Under the pieces are notes generated by a model. It saw nothing but the letters and a program-made list of their open reading frames with translations, was not told where the DNA came from and made no database searches. Position numbers and translations under genes: made by a program. Positions 19,707-29,056 of a DNA stretch of 64,000 nucleotides are shown here, in pieces (the first letter of the stretch is position 1; each line of letters starts with the position of its first letter). The stretch spans positions 42,866 to 106,865 of the forward strand of contig NZ_CAJGWQ010000008.1 of the NCBI RefSeq assembly GCF_904842695.1. Reading direction: 5' to 3'. This DNA is from Gulosibacter hominis (lineage in GTDB: Bacteria > Actinomycetota > Actinomycetes > Actinomycetales > Microbacteriaceae).

Positions 19707-19745
19707 GTGCGAATCAATCGTCTGAGCTCAGTAGCGGACCGCCCC

Positions 19746-20036
19746 CTAAACCGAGAACATTCGGGCAACGTTGGCCTCGGCACTGCCGTACTGGTCGGCG
19801 GCCTGTCCGAGTGCCTGGTTGATGCTGGCAATCGCATCCTCAACCGTCAGCTGCGCGGTGCGCCATTCTTGAACGGCGTTTTGGAACGCGGCCGACCCCT
19901 GGCCGGTCCAGCTGCTTTCGAGCGCGGTGAGTGTTGCCGTCAACTGTGCCGCTGCTGAGCGCACCTGATCAATCTGCGAGTGGGTCGCGCCCACCGCGCC
20001 CGCAAGCTCATCACTGTCGACTCGATACTGTGCCAT
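19746..20036 (-). CDS. WXG100 family (ESAT-6-like) protein
   Basis: The 96-aa protein has the W-x-G turn in S-S-W-T-G-Q-G-S-A between two predicted helices, the mark of WXG100 proteins secreted by type VII (ESX) systems. AGGGAATCTC precedes the ATG. No ESX ATPase or partner gene is seen in the window, so secretion machinery, if any, lies elsewhere. It is between groEL and a two-component system, in the same direction as the latter but with its own start. Confidence 0.9.
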   Translation of the reverse strand: MAQYRVDSDELAGAVGATHSQIDQVRSAAAQLTATLTALESSWTGQGSAAFQNAVQEWRTAQLTVEDAIASINQALGQAADQYGSAEANVARMFSV

Positions 20037-20128
20037 GAGATTCCCTTTCTCTGCGTCCCCACACCCCCTCGTTGTGGGTGACACCGAAAAAGGTATCGGC
20101 GCCGCAACTTGCGCGGCGCCGACCTGGA

Positions 20129-21889
20129 TCATTCTGTGGATGCATCACTTTCCACAGGGGGTGCGGTCAACAGCGGGAAGTGCAGCCGGAAGGTCGCGCC
20201 ACCACCGGGTGTTTCAACCACATCCACCGTGCCGTCATGCGCCTGCATGATCGCCGACACGATTGCCAGGCCCAGGCCAGTGCCACCGGTCTGCCGGTCG
20301 CGAGAAGTGTCGGCACGCCAGAAGCGCTGAAAAATCTGTTTGCGGGTTTCGGCCGGAATACCCGGACCGTGGTCAATAATTTCAACCGTCGCCTGTTTAT
20401 CGGGCACATTCAGCACGATGCCGAGCTCGAGCGGCGATCCCGCGGGCGTGTAGCGCAGCGCGTTACCGATGATGTTTTGCACGGCCTGGCGCACTTTGTC
20501 GCTATTGGCGTAGATCATTGCCGGCACATCCGATTCACCCGGATACTCGGTTGTTTCGGGGGCCTGCTCGGTCACCTGGTCGGTGCCAGCCTCGCGGGCG
20601 GCCTCGTCTGGCTGTGTGCGGCGTTTGCGGCCCAGGCCGGGGATGCGGATGCGGCCGGCACCCTTGCGTTGCGGGCGCTCGGCAGCGTGGGCAGCAACGG
20701 TCGCCGACTTCGGAGCCGGTTCATCGGGTGCTGCGGCACCGGTTGTGGGCGCGCCAAAGGCGCTCTGCTGGGCGTTGAAATCGTCGCCCGCTACAAACAC
20801 TCGAATTGGATGCACACGCACCGTGCGGTCGGGAGCCTGCGCGTTAGTGTCAAGCGCGGCATCATCAACGATCGGTTCGAGATCGATGACGTCTTTTGGC
20901 ATCTCGCGGTGCTCATCGAGGCGTGCCAGCTGCAGCAGGTCTTCAACAAGGCCCGCCATGCGCTTCGCTTCGCCCTCAATGCGATCCATTGCCTGGCCGA
21001 CTTTTTGGTCGTCGCTCAGCGCGCCCATCCGGTACAGCTCGGCGTAGCCGCGCACGGTCACCAGTGGCGTGCGCAATTCGTGGCTGGCATCCCCAACAAA
21101 TCGGCGCATCTGCAAAATCGTGCGGTCGCGCTCATCGAAAGCTGAGTCGATGCGACCGAGCATGGTGTTCAACGAGCGTGATAGTCGCCCAACCTCGGTG
21201 TTTGGGGTCAGCTCTGGCAGCCGCTGCTCGTAGTCACCGGCTGCGAATGCCATCGCGGTCGACTCCACCTGGCGTAGCGGTTGCAGCGTAATCGACACCA
21301 GCAGTCGAGTGAGTGCGGCCGCGAAGATGAGCACCGAGAGCCCAAAACCCGAGAAAATTGCGAGAAAACTCGCCATGGTGGCGTTCACGGCCGACATCGG
21401 GGTGGCAACCACCAGCACCCCCTGCACCTCGTCAGCGGCGTACTCGGGCTGGAACACGGTGACGGTACGCCAGGCCGAACCCAGAGAATCACGCACCTCG
21501 AAGATGGTGTAGGTGCGACCGTCAGGTTGGTGCTCGAGCGTCACCAGGCCCGAAACATCCGGGGCTGCTTCGCCGCGATTTGAGCTGCGGTTGTCAACCA
21601 GCAGGCGCCCGGTGTCGCTGTCGAGCAGCGCAACATAGTAGGGCTGTGGTGCGGTCTGGATATCGTCGTAGCCGAATCTGCCGGTGGTGAGATCGGTGCC
21701 GACAACCAGCGACGGGTCGGCCGCGATCGCCAGCAGCGAGCTATCGACCTGGTTCACGAGCGTCGGTCGTAGCAGTAGCGTGGTGCCGATTCCGGCCACC
21801 ACGAGTGACAGCATTAACAGCGCAACATTGACAAGTGTGAGCTGGTTCCGCATCGAAATGTGGTCCCAGCGGGGCAGCCGCTTGGCCAC
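20129..21889 (-). CDS. sensor histidine kinase, MprB/TrcS-like, with an insert
   Basis: The 586-aa kinase has two membrane spans (about 22-45 and 178-200) around an extracellular sensor region, a HAMP domain, the H-box S-H-E-L-R-T-P near residue 272 and an ATPase domain with N-box N-I-I-G-N-A, D-H-G-P-G-I and G-T-G-L-G-L. Unusually, about 100 residues rich in Ala, Pro, Arg and Glu (about 355-460) lie between the dimerisation helix region and the N-box. The insert looks disordered. The gene follows the response regulator gene with a 4-bp gap and forms a pair with it. The signal is unknown. Confidence 0.9.
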   Translation of the reverse strand: MAKRLPRWDHISMRNQLTLVNVALLMLSLVVAGIGTTLLLRPTLVNQVDSSLLAIAADPSLVVGTDLTTGRFGYDDIQTAPQPYYVALLDSDTGRLLVDNRSSNRGEAAPDVSGLVTLEHQPDGRTYTIFEVRDSLGSAWRTVTVFQPEYAADEVQGVLVVATPMSAVNATMASFLAIFSGFGLSVLIFAAALTRLLVSITLQPLRQVESTAMAFAAGDYEQRLPELTPNTEVGRLSRSLNTMLGRIDSAFDERDRTILQMRRFVGDASHELRTPLVTVRGYAELYRMGALSDDQKVGQAMDRIEGEAKRMAGLVEDLLQLARLDEHREMPKDVIDLEPIVDDAALDTNAQAPDRTVRVHPIRVFVAGDDFNAQQSAFGAPTTGAAAPDEPAPKSATVAAHAAERPQRKGAGRIRIPGLGRKRRTQPDEAAREAGTDQVTEQAPETTEYPGESDVPAMIYANSDKVRQAVQNIIGNALRYTPAGSPLELGIVLNVPDKQATVEIIDHGPGIPAETRKQIFQRFWRADTSRDRQTGGTGLGLAIVSAIMQAHDGTVDVVETPGGGATFRLHFPLLTAPPVESDASTE

Positions 21890-21893
21890 GGTG

Positions 21894-22595
21894 CTATACC
21901 TTGGTGCCCGGCACCTTGAGCATGTATCCGAAGCCGCGCTTGGTTTGGATCAGCGGCTCTTCGGTGTGCTTGTCGAGTTTGCGGCGCAGATACGAAATGT
22001 ACGACTCGACGATGCCCGCATCGCCGTTGAAGTCGTATTCCCACACGTGATCGAGGATCTGCGCTTTTGACAGCACCCGGTTGGGGTTGAGCATCAGGTA
22101 GCGCAGCAGTTTGAATTCGGTGGGAGACAGGTCGACCGGGTCGTCGTTGATGAACACTTCGTGCGTGTCCTGGTCCATCGTGAGGTCACCCACGCGGATA
22201 ACCGCCTCTTCTTCGGTCTGCATGGTGCGGCGCAAAATGGCTTTAATACGCGCCACGATTTCGTCGAGGCTGAAGGGTTTGGTGACGTAGTCATCGCCAC
22301 CCGAGTTGAGACCCTCGATTTTGTCGTCGGTGTCATCCTTTGCCGTCAGGAAAAGAATCGGCGAGGTGTAACCGGATGCGCGCAGGCGCTTGGTGACAGC
22401 GAAACCTGACATGTCGGGAAGCATGACGTCGAGCACGATGAGGTCGGGTTCTTCATCGATTACCGCGGCAATTGCGCCCGAGCCATTGCCCACCGTGCGC
22501 ACCATGAATCCTGCGAAACGCAGGCTCGTGCTCAAAAGTTCGCGAATGTTCGGTTCGTCGTCGACGACCAGAATCTTGGGTCCACCATCAGTCAT
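21894..22595 (-). CDS. OmpR-family response regulator (MprA/TrcR-like)
   Basis: The protein (233 aa) has a receiver domain with D-D-E, phospho-acceptor Asp in V-L-D-V-M-L-P, T-A-K and K-P-F, then a winged helix with R-R-K-L-D and K-R-G-F-G-Y-M-L. ATG 22595 is the chosen start; an ATG 9 nt upstream is an alternative. It precedes the kinase gene closely, so both are one operon with the regulator first. Target genes are not evident. Confidence 0.93.
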   Translation of the reverse strand: MTDGGPKILVVDDEPNIRELLSTSLRFAGFMVRTVGNGSGAIAAVIDEEPDLIVLDVMLPDMSGFAVTKRLRASGYTSPILFLTAKDDTDDKIEGLNSGGDDYVTKPFSLDEIVARIKAILRRTMQTEEEAVIRVGDLTMDQDTHEVFINDDPVDLSPTEFKLLRYLMLNPNRVLSKAQILDHVWEYDFNGDAGIVESYISYLRRKLDKHTEEPLIQTKRGFGYMLKVPGTKV

Positions 22596-22668
22596 GTGGA
22601 TCATTATTCCGCGCGGTTGCTGAATGTGCCCTGTTGGGCTGCTGACGGGTAGCTCGTGACCCGTTGCG

Positions 22669-24303
22669 TTACGCCCCGAGGTCGTCAGCGTCGAGAATCG
22701 AGTATGAGTAACCCTGCTCGGCGAGAAAACGCTGGCGGTTTTGCGCGAAGTCTTGGTCGACCGTGTCGCGGGAAACCAGCGTGTAGAACGACGCGCTGAT
22801 GCCGCTGGATGACGGGCGCAGCAGCCGGCCGAGGCGCTGTGCCTCCTCCTGCCGCGAACCATACGATCCGGAGATTTGGATGGCCACCGATGCATCCGGC
22901 AGATCAACCGAAAAATTTGCCACCTTCGACACCACGAGCACCGGCTCGGCACCCGATCGGAACGCTGCAAACAACTCTTCACGCTCGGCAACCGGAGTTT
23001 GCCCGGTGAGTGCGGGCACATCGAGCGCGGCGGAAACTTCATCGATCTGGTCGAGATATTGACCGATGATGAGGATGCGTTCGCCAGCGTGCTTGGCCAC
23101 CAGCTGTTTCACCACATCCAGTTTTGCGGGCGCCGTCGCCGCGATGCGATACCGCTGATCGTCGCCGGCGGAGGCGTATTGCATCCGGTCTTCGTAGGGC
23201 AGATCGATTCGCACCTCAAAGCATTCCGCCGGCGAGATAAAGCCCTGCTCTTCGATTTCTTTCCATGGCGCATCGAACCGCTTTGGGCCGATGAGCGAGA
23301 ACACATCGCTTTCACGGCCGTCTTCGCGCACCAGCGTGGCGGTGAGCCCGAGCCGACGGCGCGCCTGCAGATCGGCAGTGAGCTTGAACACCGGGGCCGG
23401 CAACAGATGCACCTCGTCGTAAACGATCAGTCCCCAGTCGAGCGCATCCAAGAGCGAAAGGTGCGTGTACTCGCCCTTTCGACGCGAGGTGAGGATCTGA
23501 TAGGTGGCGATGGTGACCGGTTTGATTTCTTTTGATTCGCCCGAATACTCACCAATTTCATCCTCGGTGAGTGAAGTGCGGCGCAATAGCTCGTCACGCC
23601 ACTGTCGTGCCGAGACAGTATTGGTCACCAGAATGAGCGTGGTGGTGTCGGCGGCCGCCATCGCTCCGGCACCGACGATAGTTTTGCCAGCACCGCAGGG
23701 GAGTACCACCACACCCGAACCATGTTTGAAAAACTGGTCAACCGCCTGCTGCTGGTAATTGCGCAGCTGCCAACCGTCTTCATTGAGGCTGATGTCGTGC
23801 GGGGTGCCGGGCGTGTATCCGGCGAGGTCTTCGGCGGGCCAGCCGAGTTTGACGAGCTGCTGTTTGAGTGAACCGCGCGCCCAGTCTGCCACCCGGTAGG
23901 CGTCATCGCCCAGCTTGCCAGCGAGCATTGTCGCGATCTGCTTGTTGCGAGAAACCTGCTCGAGCACGGCCGGATCGCTGCTGTGCATCACCAGCCCCTC
24001 ATCGTCGCGTTCGATAACGAGCCGGCCGTAGCGTGCCACCGTGTCGCGCAGATCGGTAACCAGGGCCTCGGGCAGTGGGAACTTGGCGTACAAGTTGAGG
24101 GTGTTCAGCATCTCGTCGGCGCTGTGACCGGCAGCGCGCGCGTTCCACAGCCCCAGCCGGGTGATGCGGTAGGTGTGGATATGTTCGGGGGCGCGTTCGA
24201 GTTCGGCAAACACCGCCAGATCATGACGGGCCTGGGCAGCATCGGGATGCGCGACCTCCAAGAGCACGGTGCGGTCGCTTTGCACAATTAGTGGGCCAGT
24301 CAT
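22669..24303 (-). CDS. XPB-type superfamily 2 DNA helicase
   Basis: The 544-aa protein has the XPB-like damage-recognition N-terminal domain, Walker A P-C-G-A-G-K-T near residue 200, motif II D-E-V-H near 295 and motif VI Q-R-L-G-R-L-L-R-P. Family knowledge: bacterial XPB is a 3'-5' DNA helicase of actinobacteria and a few others whose role in repair is not settled. It follows the gene for a Ssl2-like helicase-associated protein, its regular neighbour. TAGACT is 8 nt before the ATG, suggesting a separate leaderless promoter. Confidence 0.94.
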   Translation of the reverse strand: MTGPLIVQSDRTVLLEVAHPDAAQARHDLAVFAELERAPEHIHTYRITRLGLWNARAAGHSADEMLNTLNLYAKFPLPEALVTDLRDTVARYGRLVIERDDEGLVMHSSDPAVLEQVSRNKQIATMLAGKLGDDAYRVADWARGSLKQQLVKLGWPAEDLAGYTPGTPHDISLNEDGWQLRNYQQQAVDQFFKHGSGVVVLPCGAGKTIVGAGAMAAADTTTLILVTNTVSARQWRDELLRRTSLTEDEIGEYSGESKEIKPVTIATYQILTSRRKGEYTHLSLLDALDWGLIVYDEVHLLPAPVFKLTADLQARRRLGLTATLVREDGRESDVFSLIGPKRFDAPWKEIEEQGFISPAECFEVRIDLPYEDRMQYASAGDDQRYRIAATAPAKLDVVKQLVAKHAGERILIIGQYLDQIDEVSAALDVPALTGQTPVAEREELFAAFRSGAEPVLVVSKVANFSVDLPDASVAIQISGSYGSRQEEAQRLGRLLRPSSSGISASFYTLVSRDTVDQDFAQNRQRFLAEQGYSYSILDADDLGA

Positions 24304-24311
24304 GAGGGACG

Positions 24312-24317
24312 AGTCTA
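24312..24317 (-). promoter_or_regulatory. -10 box of the XPB helicase gene
   Basis: TAGACT on the minus strand, 8 nt before ATG 24303. Confidence 0.45.
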
Positions 24318-24337
24318 GTTCGTATCAGTGGCGGTGG

Positions 24338-26113
24338 TTACTCATCGCTGAGCTCGGTGATGGCTCGTAGCGGCAGCGTACGCTCCACATCAGCATCCAC
24401 ATCGAGCGCTCGCAGCCGCTGTGGCGTTACCGAAATCGGCATCAACAGCAGTGTGCGTGACTTGCCGCCGCCAAGATCGATAGTCACGTCGAGGGCTTGG
24501 CGGTCGCGTCGCGCCAGCTCGAGTCGGCGGCGCAGCCATGACTCCTGGTCATCATTTTCACGGCTGCGGGCGGCAAGCTCCGCGAGGGTTTCGGCGGTTG
24601 ACTGGATGCTGGGGGGCACCTCGGCAACAAACGGTTCGGCCGTGAGCTGTCCGGCAGATTCGGCGGGGCTGCCATCCGGATTTTCGAGAATTGCCGGATA
24701 GCGGGATTCGCGCAGCGTGGTGAGTACCGCCGGGGGCGATACCGCGCTGGTGAGCCCAACGGAACCGGGCTGCAGCCGCAGCGGTCGCAGCGACGCATCC
24801 ACTAGCAATTGATCGGCCAGCTCATCGGTGAGTGCGCGCACGATGGTGCCGCCGCCGTGCTCGCGCACCCGCACCTGTCCGTAACGTTCGGCGAGATCGC
24901 CAATGAGATAGGCCACAGGCTGTGGCACGCCGGTGAGCGAAATATTTTTTAGCAGCGCCAAAATTTGGCTGGCCGTCATCCCAGCCTGGAGTGCACGGGT
25001 GAGCGACTGCTCGGTGATCCGATATTCGCTGGCGATGGCACGATGCGTGAGATCAGCCACCTGACGCAGCTGCACCTCAACGTCTGGCTTGAGCGGCCCC
25101 GGTGCGATTACGGTGCGGTCGGGTTGCAGATAGACGCGGTCCACCTCGGTAGGAAACTCGGCCGCAAGGGTTTGCGCGGCGGCTGCGATGTCATCATTGA
25201 GTAAAAGCGCCCCGGCAGGGGTGAGCTGCGCCACGCCATCCAGTGGTGCTTCAAGATCAACTGCCGGATCGATGTGGATGATGCCGAGCGCTGCCGCTGA
25301 ACGGGCCCGGGCTGCTAAATCGCCGGGAAGTTGAATTGCCGAGGTGGTCGGCGTGGCGTCGACGTAATCGTTGAATGGCACGCACGGGTCGGGGATAGCG
25401 GCTACCAGGCAGAGTTCAGCCAGTGCGCTGCTGGTCAGCCCCCGCATCCAGGCAGCTGCGAGCGTCTGCCACCGGGTGATGACCGGCAGCCCGGCAAAGT
25501 CACGACCGGTAACGGTGGGAAGCCAGATGTCGTCGAGGGGAGCGATAAGTCCGCCAACAAAGAGCCAGCGGTAGAGCGAGCCGGCCACGGCCGGGTCGAG
25601 GTCAAGGTCGGCTGCGATGCGACGCACTTCGACTCCGCTCATGCGGATGCCACCACGGCCGCGACGAACCGTGCGCGGCGCCAGATCAAGCTGTTCAATC
25701 GCGTCGGCAGCAGTTGTGGCAATGAGCCTGGCTGCCTCGGAGCCGTTGCGGGCATCGGCAGCGACAAACTCGGTGAAGTCGGGGACGTTTGGCAGCAGCT
25801 GCGCGAGCGGTTCGGTCACCGAATCAAGCAGCACAGGCGGATTCGTGTCGGGGCGCGTGAATTGCTGGGCCGCAACCCTTTTGAGTGCTGCAGCGTCGCC
25901 CACACGTATGCCCCTGAGCGTGGGCCAGTCGAGCCGGGTGAGGGATGCTCGGATCTGTTCGGGTGCGGCGAGGGCTTCCGAGAGGTCGAGCAGCGTATTA
26001 ATGCCGCGGGGGCTGAGTTTGCGTGTCTGAAAAACCCGCACATACCCGGCCTCATCAAGCTGCCGGAGGCCGGCAACAATGTGGAGCGAATCGGGCATTT
26101 TGGCAGGGATCAT
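24338..26113 (-). CDS. helicase-associated (XPB/Ssl2-like N-terminal domain) protein
   Basis: The 591-aa protein has no P-loop. Its C-terminal third (P-D-R-T-V-I-A-P-G, and the repeated Arg-rich helix L-E-L-A-R-R-D-R-Q) corresponds to the XPB_Ssl2 helicase-associated domain family. The N-terminal part has winged-helix-like segments (L-D-E-A-G-Y-V and L-L-D-L-S-E). It sits directly upstream of the XPB helicase gene, and upstream of it is a small membrane-protein gene with ATGA overlap. It is expected to act with XPB in DNA repair; this is inference from gene pairing. Confidence 0.85.
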   Translation of the reverse strand: MIPAKMPDSLHIVAGLRQLDEAGYVRVFQTRKLSPRGINTLLDLSEALAAPEQIRASLTRLDWPTLRGIRVGDAAALKRVAAQQFTRPDTNPPVLLDSVTEPLAQLLPNVPDFTEFVAADARNGSEAARLIATTAADAIEQLDLAPRTVRRGRGGIRMSGVEVRRIAADLDLDPAVAGSLYRWLFVGGLIAPLDDIWLPTVTGRDFAGLPVITRWQTLAAAWMRGLTSSALAELCLVAAIPDPCVPFNDYVDATPTTSAIQLPGDLAARARSAAALGIIHIDPAVDLEAPLDGVAQLTPAGALLLNDDIAAAAQTLAAEFPTEVDRVYLQPDRTVIAPGPLKPDVEVQLRQVADLTHRAIASEYRITEQSLTRALQAGMTASQILALLKNISLTGVPQPVAYLIGDLAERYGQVRVREHGGGTIVRALTDELADQLLVDASLRPLRLQPGSVGLTSAVSPPAVLTTLRESRYPAILENPDGSPAESAGQLTAEPFVAEVPPSIQSTAETLAELAARSRENDDQESWLRRRLELARRDRQALDVTIDLGGGKSRTLLLMPISVTPQRLRALDVDADVERTLPLRAITELSDE

Positions 26114-26379
26114 ACTTCGCGGTTGGCCCTCCGGTTGGCGATCGTGCGGAGAATAATGACCACGACAACCAATGCGAATGCAATCGGAATTCCGTAGTAG
26201 CCAACGGCGAGCAGCACATCCCAGTACCAGGCGGGCGGAGTACCGAACTCAACGCCGAACATTGGGGCCGCAAACACCACGACCAGACACACAAACGCGA
26301 CGGCCGCGAGCGTTACCGCGGTGATCGCGAGGGTCCTCTCGACGAGCGATGCTTTGAGTGGAGATTGGGAGTTGGCCAC
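26110..26379 (-). CDS. small two-span membrane protein
   Basis: The 89-aa protein has hydrophobic spans at about residues 18-40 and 56-80 and a basic C-terminus. Two adjacent GTG codons can start it; the second (26379) is 6 nt after TAGGCT, the spacing seen at other genes here. Its stop overlaps the ATG of the Ssl2-like gene (ATGA), so both belong to one operon. The family is unrecognised by me, though such genes commonly lead the XPB cluster in Microbacteriaceae (recollection). Confidence 0.7.
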   Translation of the reverse strand: MANSQSPLKASLVERTLAITAVTLAAVAFVCLVVVFAAPMFGVEFGTPPAWYWDVLLAVGYYGIPIAFALVVVVIILRTIANRRANREV

Positions 26380-26567
26380 CACACCAGCCTAGTCGACCCG
26401 AACAGTGTCGGTGGCGGCGGCTAGACTTGAGCCGTAAATGCGCGTCGAAACTACCGCGCGCGTAATTGCCAGTGGTTGATGCGTATCCGACTCGATGCGC
26501 TGGCCAATCGGGCAAGTGCGAATTGACCACCCAGATCACCGCCGCGGGAAGTGGCGAAGGAGAAAAG

Positions 26568-26951
26568 ATGCCGACCGGACGCGTGAAATTTTATGACGAA
26601 GTCAAAGGCTTTGGGTTCATCCAAGACGATGACGGGCAGGAAGTGTATCTGCACGCAACCGCGCTGCCGCCACACGTGACCTCGCTGCGCAGCGGTACCC
26701 GCCTCGAATACGGGATTGCCGATGGCCGCCGCGGAGCGCAGGCGCTATCGGTGCGGTTGCTCGAAACGCCGCCGTCAGTGACCAAGATGCATCGCAAACC
26801 CGCCGATGACATGGCGATCATCGTTGAAGACCTCGTGAAATTGCTCGACCGTGTTGGCGGTCAGCTGCGTCACGGTCACTACCCAAACCACCAGCAGGGA
26901 CGCAAGATCGCGGCCATGCTGCGTCGAGTGGCGGATGAGCTTGATGCCTGA
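26568..26951 (+). CDS. cold-shock domain protein with C-terminal extension
   Basis: The 127-aa protein has a cold-shock domain (residues 1-65; G-R-V-K-F-Y-D-E-V-K-G-F-G-F-I, then V-Y-L-H) and a C-terminal helical extension (about 75-127) rich in Arg, His and Leu. This extended form is a known actinobacterial type that precedes DUF3027 genes. GGAGAAAAG lies just before the ATG. Its end overlaps the DUF3027 gene, suggesting coupled translation. A nucleic-acid role is likely. Confidence 0.9.
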   Translation: MPTGRVKFYDEVKGFGFIQDDDGQEVYLHATALPPHVTSLRSGTRLEYGIADGRRGAQALSVRLLETPPSVTKMHRKPADDMAIIVEDLVKLLDRVGGQLRHGHYPNHQQGRKIAAMLRRVADELDA

Positions 26952-27756
26952 TTCAGAACTGCAACCCGAAGCCGGCGCTGGCGAGAACAACAGCCAGCAC
27001 AAAAGCCAGTCGGCCGACGACCACTCGGACAGTGACCCGACGATCGACGTGAACGAATACCGTCTCAATGAACTGCCGGACCCGGTCGGGTACCGGATCG
27101 TGGGCGAAAGCGAAGTGGCGCCGGTTCCGTTCACCAGCCCGGGTAGGGGCGAATTCATACCGGTCAGCGAACTGGATGTGGCCGGCCAGCTGCGCGAATC
27201 GGTGCAGCTTGCCGAAACGGCGCTGGCCGAAATTACCGACGCTGAGCTTGTTGGTGAACTGATTGGCGCTGTGGATGAGGGCGAGGGCGTGTATTCGCTC
27301 TGTTTCGCCAGCCTGGGCGACGGCTACCGCGATTGGCGCTGGAACGTCACGCTCTGCAAGGTGGTGGATGCAGCGAGCGACACCGCGGCACCGTCCGTGC
27401 TCGAGTGTGAACTCGTACCCGGACCCGACTCGCTGGTGGCGCCGAAGTGGATTCCCTGGGCAGAACGGCTGGCCGAGTTCAACGCCACGCACGATTCGCA
27501 CGGCAACCCCATCGAAGCGGGGGAGGGTAAGAGCGAACCAGCTCCCACTCGCACTCGCACCTCGAGCCGCACCCGCACGCGGCGTCGGCTGCGTCGCGAC
27601 CGCACTACGAGCGCTGCTGCGACAGGCGAAAATAAATCTCCAGCTGCCAGCGCTGAAGACGACGAACTCCCCGTTGCCGACGATATTCGCGAATTCGCCG
27701 AAGAGCGTGATCAGCAGCTCGATGGCATCAACTTTGAGTCGGAAGACGACGAGTAG
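26935..27756 (+). CDS. DUF3027 family protein
   Basis: The product (273 aa from ATG 26935; 270 from 26944) has an acidic N-terminal tail, a central domain (about 50-190) with W-R-W-N-V-T-L and L-V-A-P-K-W-I-P-W-A-E-R, the hallmark of DUF3027, and a strongly basic Arg/Thr stretch followed by an acidic end. Its start lies within the cold-shock gene. Function is unknown; the pairing with a cold-shock protein and the basic region suggest RNA or ribosome contact, which is inference. Confidence 0.85.
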   Translation: MSLMPDSELQPEAGAGENNSQHKSQSADDHSDSDPTIDVNEYRLNELPDPVGYRIVGESEVAPVPFTSPGRGEFIPVSELDVAGQLRESVQLAETALAEITDAELVGELIGAVDEGEGVYSLCFASLGDGYRDWRWNVTLCKVVDAASDTAAPSVLECELVPGPDSLVAPKWIPWAERLAEFNATHDSHGNPIEAGEGKSEPAPTRTRTSSRTRTRRRLRRDRTTSAAATGENKSPAASAEDDELPVADDIREFAEERDQQLDGINFESEDDE

Positions 27757-27766
27757 CGCCCATTAA

Positions 27767-27815
27767 ACGACCCCGTACAAAAAACTCCGTTCTGGGGTTC
27801 ATTGCACGGGGTCGT
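27767..27815. terminator. terminator between DUF3027 and serC
   Basis: ACGACCCCGT (27767-27776) pairs with ACGGGGTCGT (27806-27815). The 29-nt loop can form inner pairs. It separates convergent genes. Confidence 0.7.
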
Positions 27816-27825
27816 GTTGTCGGTG

Positions 27826-28926
27826 CTACAGCCGCTCGACCACATACTCGAGGCAGCCAATCAGCGCCCGCACATCATCCGGTTCAACGGCTGCGAAGGT
27901 GCCAATGCGAAGCTGGTTTCGGCCGAGCTTTCGGTAGGGATCGATATCGACCACCCCGTTCTCACGCAGTATCGAACTCACCTGTTTTCCATCCACACCG
28001 TCTGCGAGGTCAAGCGTGACAACAACCGGTGAGCGGTGGGCCGGCTCAGCAACAAAAGGCGTGACCCAGTCGGTGCGCTCCGCCCAGTCGTACAGCAGGT
28101 GCGACGATTCGCGGGTGCGCGCGGCAATCGCCGAGAGCCCGCCGAACTCATTCATCCACCGCACCTGCGACTCAAACAGCGAAATCGTCGCGATGGCCGG
28201 TGTGTTGTAGGTCTGTTCTTTGCGCGAGTTCGTGACCACCGTGTCGAGTCGCAGGAACTCGGGAATGTAGCGGTCGCTCGTGGCAATCTCTTCGATGCGA
28301 TCCAGTGCTTTTGGCGAAACAATCGCCACCCACAGGCCACCGTCGGCGCCGAAATTTTTTTGCGGTGCAAAGTAGTAAACATCGCACTCGCGCAGATCAA
28401 CTTCGACACCGCCGGCGCTGCTAGTGGCATCGATCATGGTCAACGCATCCTCGTCGGCCACGCGACGCACCGGCACAATCGCGCCGGTCGAAGTTTCGTT
28501 CTGCGGGGTTGCATACAGGTCGATGTCCGCGGCTGCCTCTAAAAATGCAACCGAGCCCGGTGCCGCCTCGCGTACATCCGGCGCGCTCAGCCACGGAGCC
28601 GCAGCCGCTTTTGCGAATTTGCCCCCGAACTCCCCGAAGACGGCGGTCTGGGCGCGTTCGCGAATCAGGCCGAAAGCGGCCGCATCCCAGAATGCTGTCG
28701 AGCCACCGTTTGACAGCAGCACCTCGTAGCCGTCGGGTAGCTGGAACAGTTCGGCGAGCTGCTGGCGCAACTGAGCCACGAGCTGTTTCACCGGCGCCTG
28801 GCGATGGGAGGTACCCAGAACGTGGCGTCCGCGGTCGAGCAACTCATCAAGCTGTTGCTGACGAATCAATGACGGGCCCGAACCGAATCGGCCGTCGCGG
28901 GGGAGGAGGTGTGCGGGAATCTGCAT
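27826..28926 (-). CDS. serC: phosphoserine aminotransferase
   Basis: The 366-aa PLP enzyme belongs to the actinobacterial SerC branch: it starts I-P-A-H-L-L-P-R-D-G-R-F-G-S-G-P-S, has G-T-S-H-R-Q, the PLP lysine in F-A-P-Q-K-N-F-G-A-D-G-G-L-W and the C-terminal R-I-G-T-F. It converts 3-phosphohydroxypyruvate to phosphoserine in serine synthesis and may also act in pyridoxal synthesis. TAGGCT lies 6 nt before the ATG, indicating a leaderless transcript. Confidence 0.95.
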   Translation of the reverse strand: MQIPAHLLPRDGRFGSGPSLIRQQQLDELLDRGRHVLGTSHRQAPVKQLVAQLRQQLAELFQLPDGYEVLLSNGGSTAFWDAAAFGLIRERAQTAVFGEFGGKFAKAAAAPWLSAPDVREAAPGSVAFLEAAADIDLYATPQNETSTGAIVPVRRVADEDALTMIDATSSAGGVEVDLRECDVYYFAPQKNFGADGGLWVAIVSPKALDRIEEIATSDRYIPEFLRLDTVVTNSRKEQTYNTPAIATISLFESQVRWMNEFGGLSAIAARTRESSHLLYDWAERTDWVTPFVAEPAHRSPVVVTLDLADGVDGKQVSSILRENGVVDIDPYRKLGRNQLRIGTFAAVEPDDVRALIGCLEYVVERL

Positions 28927-28932
28927 GCATCC

Positions 28933-28938
28933 AGCCTA
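28933..28938 (-). promoter_or_regulatory. -10 box of serC
   Basis: TAGGCT on the minus strand with a 6-nt gap to ATG 28926. Confidence 0.5.
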
Positions 28939-29056
28939 GGCTCATTACCGGTCTCTCGGCGCACGGCGGGTAGGCTACAGCGAGGAGCGCTGTCGTCACG
29001 GCCGCAGCGTAATATCACCATCGCAGCGGCGGGATGCTTGTAGAGGAGGTATGGGC

